27,961 nt of DNA, taken from the NCBI GenBank assembly GCA_046295655.1, contig JBKBMT010000038.1, positions 1-27,961 on the forward strand, written 5' to 3'. Shown here piece after piece: positions 23,409 through 27,961 of this stretch. Source of the stretch: JBKBMT01 sp046295655. GTDB taxonomy: Bacteria; Pseudomonadota; Alphaproteobacteria; Rhodobacterales; Rhodobacteraceae. The notes beneath the pieces are model-generated. The model saw only the letters and a list, made by a program, of their open reading frames with translations, did no database searches and was not told the origin of the DNA. Numbering within the stretch: the first letter of the stretch is position 1; the number at the start of each line of letters is the position of its first letter. The position numbers and the translations under genes are program-made.

Positions 23409-24850
23409 TCCTCGGGCGGTCGCACATCAGGGGGCTGACGGCGCGGTGGCTGCCGTTTGCCGATGCCGCCTCGACGGGCCTGCCGCTCGGTCAGCTGCTG
23501 CGTCTCAGCCTGTTCCAGGTCTCGGTGGGGATGGCAACCGTTCTGCTGCTGGGCACGCTGAACCGGGTGATGATCGTCGAGCTGTCGGTGCCCGCGATCG
23601 TCGTGGCCAGCATGATCGCGATTCCGGTGCTTGTCGCACCCTTCCGCGCCCTGCTCGGCCACCGCAGCGATACCTATCGCAGCGCGATCGGCTGGAAGCG
23701 GATTCCCTATCTGTGGTTCGGCACCATCTGGCAGATGGGCGGGCTTGCCATGATGCCCTTCGCGCTGATCGTGCTGGGCGGCGACAACGTGCACGATGTC
23801 CCCTTTGCGGGCGAGGTCCTGGCGGCGCTGGCCTTCCTGATGACGGGTCTCGGGCTGCACATGACCCAGACCGCGGGTCTGGCGCTGGCCGCCGACCGGG
23901 CCGACGATGCAACGCGGCCGCGGGTGGTGGCGCTTCTCTACGTCATGTTCCTGCTCGGTATGGGCGCCTCGGCAGTGATCGTCGGCTGGCTGCTGCGCGA
24001 CTTCGAACCGATCCGGCTGATCCGCGTGGTGCAGGGTTGCGCGGTGGCGACGGTCGTTCTGAACCTGATCGCGCTCTGGAAACAGGAACAGGTCCGCCCG
24101 ATGAGCCGGGCCGAGCGCGAGGCGCCCCGCCCGCGCTTCCGCGACGCATGGGCCGACCTGACCGCCGGCGGCACGGCGGGGCGGCTTCTGGCCGTAGTGG
24201 TGCTGGGGACGCTTGCCTTCAACATGCAGGACGTGCTGCTCGAGCCCTATGGCGGCGAGGTGCTGGGCCTGTCGGTATCCGCGACCACGCTCCTGACGGC
24301 CATGTGGGCCGGCGGTGCGCTGACGGGCTTTGCCCTTGCGGCGCGGTGGCTGGCACGCGGTCAGGACCCCTACAGAATGTGCGGGCGCGGCATCCTTGTG
24401 GGCATCACCGCCTTTTCGGCGGTGATCTTCGCCGGTCCGATGCAGTCCGCTGCGCTGTTCTTTGCCGGTGCGGGCGGCATCGGTCTGGGCGCGGGCCTGT
24501 TTGCGGTGGCGACGCTGACCGCCGCGATGACGATGCCGGCGCGGGGCCTTGCCGGCGCCGGGTTGGCGCTTGGCGCATGGGGTGCGGCCCAGGCCACGGC
24601 GGCGGGGCTTGCGGTCTTTTCCGGCGGGGCGTTGCGCGACCTGTTCGCGCATCTGGCCCAGTCCGGGCGCCTGGGCCCCGCGTTAGCCGACCCGGCGATC
24701 GGCTATTCGGTCGTCTATCATCTGGAAATCGGACTTCTCTTCGCAACGCTCGTCCTGCTCGGGCCGCTGGTCCGCGTCGGCATCCTGCATCCCGTGAAAC
24801 CCGAGGAAACCGGCCCGTCACGCTTCGGCGTGGCCGAGTTTCCGACATGA
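23405..24850 (+). CDS. lhaA: LhaA, light-harvesting 1 assembly protein (PucC/BCD family)
   Basis: A 481-residue membrane protein of the PucC/LhaA branch of the major facilitator superfamily. It is needed for efficient LH1 assembly and probably helps deliver bacteriochlorophyll to the antenna polypeptides. About twelve helices are visible. Family motifs include LGTLNRVMIVELSVPA, APFRALLGHRSDTYRSAIGWKRIPYLWFGTIWQMGG and NMQDVLLEPYGGEVLGLSVSATTLLTA. The GTG start at 23405 overlaps the bchM stop (GTGA) and leads straight into conserved sequence. In R. capsulatus a puhA promoter lies within the end of lhaA; I cannot see a clear one here. Confidence 0.95.
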   Translation: MILGRSHIRGLTARWLPFADAASTGLPLGQLLRLSLFQVSVGMATVLLLGTLNRVMIVELSVPAIVVASMIAIPVLVAPFRALLGHRSDTYRSAIGWKRIPYLWFGTIWQMGGLAMMPFALIVLGGDNVHDVPFAGEVLAALAFLMTGLGLHMTQTAGLALAADRADDATRPRVVALLYVMFLLGMGASAVIVGWLLRDFEPIRLIRVVQGCAVATVVLNLIALWKQEQVRPMSRAEREAPRPRFRDAWADLTAGGTAGRLLAVVVLGTLAFNMQDVLLEPYGGEVLGLSVSATTLLTAMWAGGALTGFALAARWLARGQDPYRMCGRGILVGITAFSAVIFAGPMQSAALFFAGAGGIGLGAGLFAVATLTAAMTMPARGLAGAGLALGAWGAAQATAAGLAVFSGGALRDLFAHLAQSGRLGPALADPAIGYSVVYHLEIGLLFATLVLLGPLVRVGILHPVKPEETGPSRFGVAEFPT

Positions 24851-24866
24851 CACCGGAGGACCTGTC

Positions 24867-25652
24867 ATGGAAAGCACTCTGTTCTTCAGCAACTTCGACC
24901 TCGCGACGCTGTCGATCTGGCTGTTCTGGGCCTTCTTCGCGCTGCTGATCTACTATCTTCAGACCGAGAACATGCGCGAGGGCTATCCTCTGGAAACCGA
25001 GGACGGCCTGCCCGCCCCGAACCAAGGGCCGTTCCCGGTGCCGAAGCCCAAGACCTTCCTTCTGCCCCACGGGCGCGGCACCGTCACCGTGCCCTCGGCC
25101 GAGAACGAAGCCGCCCACCGGCGCGAAACCCTCGCGCTTGCGCGCACCGCCGTCTCCGAAGGCTTTCCCCATGCCCCGACCGGCGACCCGATGGCCGATG
25201 GCGTCGGCCCGGCATCCTGGGTTCCGCGTCGGGACGCGCCGGAGCTTGACGGACACGGCCACAACAAGATCGTGCCGATGGCGCTTGCCGAAGGCTTCAT
25301 GATCTCGGCCGGCCGCGACCCGCGCGGGCTGAGGGTAGTGGCGAACGACCTGCAGACGGTCGGCACCGTCACCGACATGTGGGTGGATGCGCCCGAACAG
25401 CTGGTCCGCTATCTGGAAATCGACCTCGGCCCGGCGGGCAAGCGGCTTGCACCGATGCCGATGTGCAAGATCGGACCCGACCGGGTGACCATCGCCTCGC
25501 TGTCGTCGCACATGTTCGCCGGGGTGCCGCGCACGCGGTCCATGTCAGAGGTGACGCTGCGCGAGGAGGACCAGATCTCGGGCTACTACGCCGGCGGCAC
25601 GCTCTATTCGCAGCCGACCCGCGCCTCGCGCTGGAAGGCGCTGTTCGGCTGA
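24867..25652 (+). CDS. puhA: Photosynthetic reaction centre H subunit
   Basis: A 261-residue H subunit that caps the L/M core on the cytoplasmic side and shapes proton uptake to the QB quinone. One transmembrane helix (about 12–31) is followed by YYLQTENMREGYPLE. The globular domain contains DGHGHNKIVPM, with two histidines at the surface proton-entry position of Rhodobacter H. RYLEIDL has Glu184, equivalent to the proton-pathway Glu173 of R. sphaeroides. GGAGGA (24855–24860) precedes the ATG by 6 nt, a strong site. It starts 16 bp after lhaA. Confidence 0.98.
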   Translation: MESTLFFSNFDLATLSIWLFWAFFALLIYYLQTENMREGYPLETEDGLPAPNQGPFPVPKPKTFLLPHGRGTVTVPSAENEAAHRRETLALARTAVSEGFPHAPTGDPMADGVGPASWVPRRDAPELDGHGHNKIVPMALAEGFMISAGRDPRGLRVVANDLQTVGTVTDMWVDAPEQLVRYLEIDLGPAGKRLAPMPMCKIGPDRVTIASLSSHMFAGVPRTRSMSEVTLREEDQISGYYAGGTLYSQPTRASRWKALFG

Positions 25653-25674
25653 TCGCCACGGAGAGGGCCGCACC

Positions 25675-26310
25675 ATGGACACGCATGACGATTTTGCCTT
25701 CGAGCCCATCCGCGGCCTGCCCGCGCGGCCGCCGAAGGGCGAGACGATCCTGTGGCAGGGGCGACCCGACGGTTGGCGCCTGGCGCGCGAGGCCTTCGCG
25801 CTGGACTGGATCGCGGCCTACTTCGTGCTGATCGTGCTGTGGCGCGGCGGCGCCGGCTGGGCCGAAGGCGGCATCGCCGGCGCGCTGGCCTTCGGCATTC
25901 CCTATGCCGTCATGGGCCTTGTGGGATGCCTTGTCGTTCTCGGTCTGGCCTGGGTGCAGGCGCGCGCGACGGTCTACACGGTCACCACGGCACGGATCGC
26001 AATGCGCATCGGCGCGGCCCTGACCGTCACCCTGAACCTGCCGTTCCGGCAGATCGCCGCGGCCGCGCTGGACCTTCGCCGGGGCGGCACCGGGACCATC
26101 GCGATCAGGACGCCGGGCGAAACCCGGCTGTCCTATCTGGTCTGCTGGCCGCATGTCCGCCCGTGGCACATGCGCCGGACCGAACCCGCGCTGCGCTGCA
26201 TCCCCGACGCGGCAAGGGTCGCGCGCATCCTTGCCGATGCGGCCGAGACGCGGATGACCCAGCCCGAGATCGCCCGGACCGCGCCCGCGGCCGCCGTCGC
26301 CGCGGAATAG
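25675..26310 (+). CDS. puhB: PuhB, reaction-centre assembly protein
   Basis: A 211-residue membrane protein needed for efficient assembly of the reaction centre and LH1 in Rhodobacter. The N-terminus (GLPARPPKGETILWQGRPDGWRLA) is typical. Two or three helices lie within about 42–95, followed by a bacterial PH-like segment (ATVYTVTTARIAMRIG, then LNLPFRQIAAAALDLRRGGTGTIAI). The last 40 residues are Ala-rich. GGAGAGG precedes the start. It lies between puhA and puhC with short gaps, as in all known puh operons. Confidence 0.94.
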   Translation: MDTHDDFAFEPIRGLPARPPKGETILWQGRPDGWRLAREAFALDWIAAYFVLIVLWRGGAGWAEGGIAGALAFGIPYAVMGLVGCLVVLGLAWVQARATVYTVTTARIAMRIGAALTVTLNLPFRQIAAAALDLRRGGTGTIAIRTPGETRLSYLVCWPHVRPWHMRRTEPALRCIPDAARVARILADAAETRMTQPEIARTAPAAAVAAE

Positions 26311-26320
26311 GAGACCGACG

Positions 26321-26782
26321 ATGACCGTGCAGACCCGGCCCGCCCTGCGCCATCCCGCCGACCGCGAGATGATCCCGCGCGCCCTGCTGCGGGCGATGCT
26401 GGCCCTCGCCCTTGCGTCGCTCGCCATCGTGACCTTCGCGGTTGCGACCGACCGCCCGACCGTCGGGCAGCCGAAGCCCGCGGCGATCGTGCAGGAACGG
26501 ACCATCGCGCTGATCGGCGGCGGCGCCCAGGCGGTGACGGTTCTGGACGACACCGGCGCCGTGCTGGCCGACATGGAACACGGCGGCTTCGTCACCGTGA
26601 TCCAGAACGGTCTTGCCCGCGAGCGGCTCAAGCACGGCGTCGCGGCCAATCTGCCGGTCCGGCTGGTGGAATATGCGAACGGACGGCTGACCGTCCACGA
26701 CCCCGAAACCGGCTGGAGCGCCGAGCTTCATGCCTTCGGCGCCGACAACAAGGCCGCATTCGAACGGCTGCTGAACAAGTGA
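26321..26782 (+). CDS. puhC: PuhC, photosynthetic complex assembly protein
   Basis: A 153-residue protein with one N-terminal transmembrane helix (about 22–43) and a periplasmic domain. In Rhodobacter PuhC supports reorganisation of RC–LH1 and its loss lowers photosynthetic growth. Family marks are IVQERTIALIGGGAQAVTVLD and GFVTVIQNGLARER, ending GADNKAAFERLL. A GGAGA element lies just upstream and puhB ends 10 bp before it. Confidence 0.92.
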   Translation: MTVQTRPALRHPADREMIPRALLRAMLALALASLAIVTFAVATDRPTVGQPKPAAIVQERTIALIGGGAQAVTVLDDTGAVLADMEHGGFVTVIQNGLARERLKHGVAANLPVRLVEYANGRLTVHDPETGWSAELHAFGADNKAAFERLLNK

Positions 26783-26804
26783 CAACAAACAAGGGAACCA
26801 GACC

Positions 26805-27101
26805 ATGGGACTTTTCACGAAAGAGAAGGAACAGGTGCCCGTCACCGTCGAGGTGAGCCACCGGTTCGAGAGCCTTCATGCGCACGTCCGCTTCGACAAC
26901 GGCGCCGTCGTCCACCCCGGCGACGAGGTGCTGGTGCACGGCAGCCCGATCATGGCGGCCTTCGGCGAGGTGATCACGGAGCAGCGCACCGCGACGATCA
27001 CGCGCGCCAGCCGACTGGAGCGCGCCTGGACCCGGCTGACCGGCGATCTGGAATTCATGGAGCTGTGCGAATTCTCCTTTTCCGAGGAGATCCGGCCATG
27101 A
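26805..27101 (+). CDS. bciE: BciE, accessory subunit of the oxygen-dependent cyclase
   Basis: A 98-residue soluble protein directly upstream of acsF; its stop overlaps the acsF start (ATGA). In R. sphaeroides a small protein encoded next to acsF, BciE, is required for activity of the alphaproteobacterial aerobic Mg-protoporphyrin monomethyl ester cyclase. Position, size and content (charged, with VEVSHRFESLHAHVRFDNGAVV and the acidic end ELCEFSFSEEIRP) fit that role. No transmembrane helix, metal motif or other domain is evident. Assignment rests mainly on context and general resemblance, so it is less certain than its neighbours. Confidence 0.8.
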   Translation: MGLFTKEKEQVPVTVEVSHRFESLHAHVRFDNGAVVHPGDEVLVHGSPIMAAFGEVITEQRTATITRASRLERAWTRLTGDLEFMELCEFSFSEEIRP

Positions 27102-27961
27102 ACGCGCATTCCACCGCCCATGCCGAGCTTCACGCCGAGATCGCGGACCGTTTCGACACCACCGCGATGGCGACCGAAACGACGCTGCTGAACCCGCGGT
27201 TCTACACCACCGATTTCGACGAGATGGACCGGATCGACGTGACCCCGGTGCGCGAGGAATGGGACGCGCTGCTGGCGCAGATGAGATCGGACCCGAACAA
27301 GGGCCATTTCAAGAAGAACGCCGACTGGGACCAGATCGACTGGGAAGGGATGGAGCCCGAGTTGCGCGCCGAGTTCATCGACTTCCTGGTGTCGTCCTGC
27401 ACAGCCGAATTCTCGGGCTGCGTGCTCTACAAGGAGATGAAGCGGCGCGGCAACAACCCCGACATCTGCGAGCTGTTCAGCTACATGAGCCGGGACGAGG
27501 CGCGGCATGCGGGCTTCATCAACGACGCGCTGCGCGAAGCGGGCGTGGCGGTGAATCTCGGCTTCCTGACCAAGGCGAAGAAATACACCTACTTCCGGCC
27601 GAAGTTCATCTACTACGCCACCTATCTGTCGGAAAAGATCGGCTACGCCCGCTACATCACCATCTATCGCCACCTGGAGGCACATCCGGAACATCGGTTC
27701 CATCCGATCTTCAAGTGGTTCAAGGAATGGTGCAACGACGAGTTCAGCCACGGCGAGGCTTTCGCCCTGCTGATGAAGACCGACCCGAGGATAACCGAAA
27801 GCTTCGTCAGCAAGCTGTGGATCCGGTTCTTCCTGGTCGCGGTCTATTCCACGATGTGGGTGCGCGACCATGCCCGGGATCGGGCGCGTTCCGCCCTTGC
27901 GATGTCAAGAGCGGTCAAGCTCTGCGCCTCCACCAGGAGACGCCGGAACGGGGGGTTCTCC
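27098..27961 (+). CDS. acsF: Aerobic Mg-protoporphyrin IX monomethyl ester cyclase AcsF, 3' part lost or interrupted
   Basis: A di-iron enzyme that forms ring E of bacteriochlorophyll using O2. The N-terminal 260 residues are fully typical: TTLLNPRFYTTDF, VSSCTAEFSGCVLYKEMKRRGNNPD, the carboxylate/His iron ligands in MSRDEARHAGF and CNDEFSHGEAFALLM, and IRFFLVAVYSTMWVRDHAR. After Arg260 (27877) the expected RP-x-FH-x-ALG continuation is absent; the frame instead encodes an Arg/Ser-rich stretch with no AcsF similarity up to the window edge (28 codons, no stop). None of the three forward frames restores the family sequence. The gene is therefore either interrupted near 27860–27880 or misjoined at the contig end. 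Confidence 0.9.
   Translation, partial: MNAHSTAHAELHAEIADRFDTTAMATETTLLNPRFYTTDFDEMDRIDVTPVREEWDALLAQMRSDPNKGHFKKNADWDQIDWEGMEPELRAEFIDFLVSSCTAEFSGCVLYKEMKRRGNNPDICELFSYMSRDEARHAGFINDALREAGVAVNLGFLTKAKKYTYFRPKFIYYATYLSEKIGYARYITIYRHLEAHPEHRFHPIFKWFKEWCNDEFSHGEAFALLMKTDPRITESFVSKLWIRFFLVAVYSTMWVRDHARDRARSALAMSRAVKLCASTRRRRNGGFS
27860..27961 (+). other. Hairpin-rich segment breaking acsF; possible 5' end of a group II intron or other insert
   Basis: Starting at a GTGCG (27860–27864) there is a chain of short perfect or near-perfect hairpins: 27872–27885 (GCCCG/CGGGC, loop GGAT), 27908–27923 (AGAGC/GCTCT), and 27924–27943 (GCGcCTCC/GGAGaCGC, loop ACCA). Group II introns begin GUGYG and then fold into such stems in domain I, so this is a candidate intron start, cut by the window end. 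Against it, the first 18 bases also encode VRDHAR, as expected of AcsF. An insertion sequence end or assembly join remains possible. Confidence 0.35.

Noticed and set aside
27878..27961. Frameshift as the explanation for the odd AcsF end
   Set aside because: The other two forward frames also lack AcsF similarity, so a single base error would not restore the protein.
1..27961. tRNA, rRNA, CRISPR array or complete insertion sequence
   Set aside because: None seen on reading; no regular repeats and no transposase-like protein in the window.

Overview
The window comes from a GC-rich, bacteriochlorophyll-a-making purple alphaproteobacterium, most likely in the Rhodobacterales. The gene order ppsR–aerR/bchFNBHLM–lhaA–puhABC–bciE–acsF, the very GC-rich codon use, and proteins resembling Rhodobacter and Roseobacter types support this. 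I cannot name a genus from sequence alone.

Left part (1–12270) is housekeeping and envelope genes. It holds the end of hflC and a DUF2065 gene, a Do-type periplasmic protease, a peptidoglycan-binding lipoprotein (minus), a [2Fe-2S] ferredoxin, purD (minus), xseA, a small periplasmic protein (minus), an AlkB-like membrane hydroxylase with an upstream kinase-like gene (both minus), ftsY, an MgtC-family protein (minus), an EamA/DMT permease and ispZ (yciB).

Right part (12267–27961) is one arm of a photosynthesis gene cluster. Two regulators, aerR(ppaA) and ppsR(crtJ), are read leftward. The long gene string bchF-N-B-H-L-M-lhaA-puhA-puhB-puhC-bciE-acsF is read rightward. The divergent control region (14523–14827) contains two exact TGT-N12-ACA PpsR boxes, each covering a TTGACA -35-like hexamer: one fits the aerR promoter and the other the bchF promoter. 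Light and redox control by PpsR and AerR can therefore act on both sides. The rightward genes supply Mg chelatase H, Mg-protoporphyrin methyltransferase, the oxygen-dependent cyclase (AcsF with BciE), dark-operative protochlorophyllide reductase (BchL/N/B), the 3-vinyl hydratase BchF, the LH1 assembly factor LhaA, the reaction-centre H subunit and its assembly factors.

Points that stand out are: (i) the only two sizeable gaps in the bch string, bchN–bchB and bchH–bchL, are each filled exactly by a 24–25-codon ORF joined to both neighbours by 4-nt ATGA overlaps; (ii) the acsF frame stays open to the window edge but loses AcsF similarity after about residue 260, where the DNA becomes a run of hairpins following a GTGCG, which resembles the 5' end of a group II intron or another inserted element; (iii) a possible 23-codon leader ORF sits before the ferredoxin gene. 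I see no tRNA, rRNA or CRISPR array and no complete insertion sequence.
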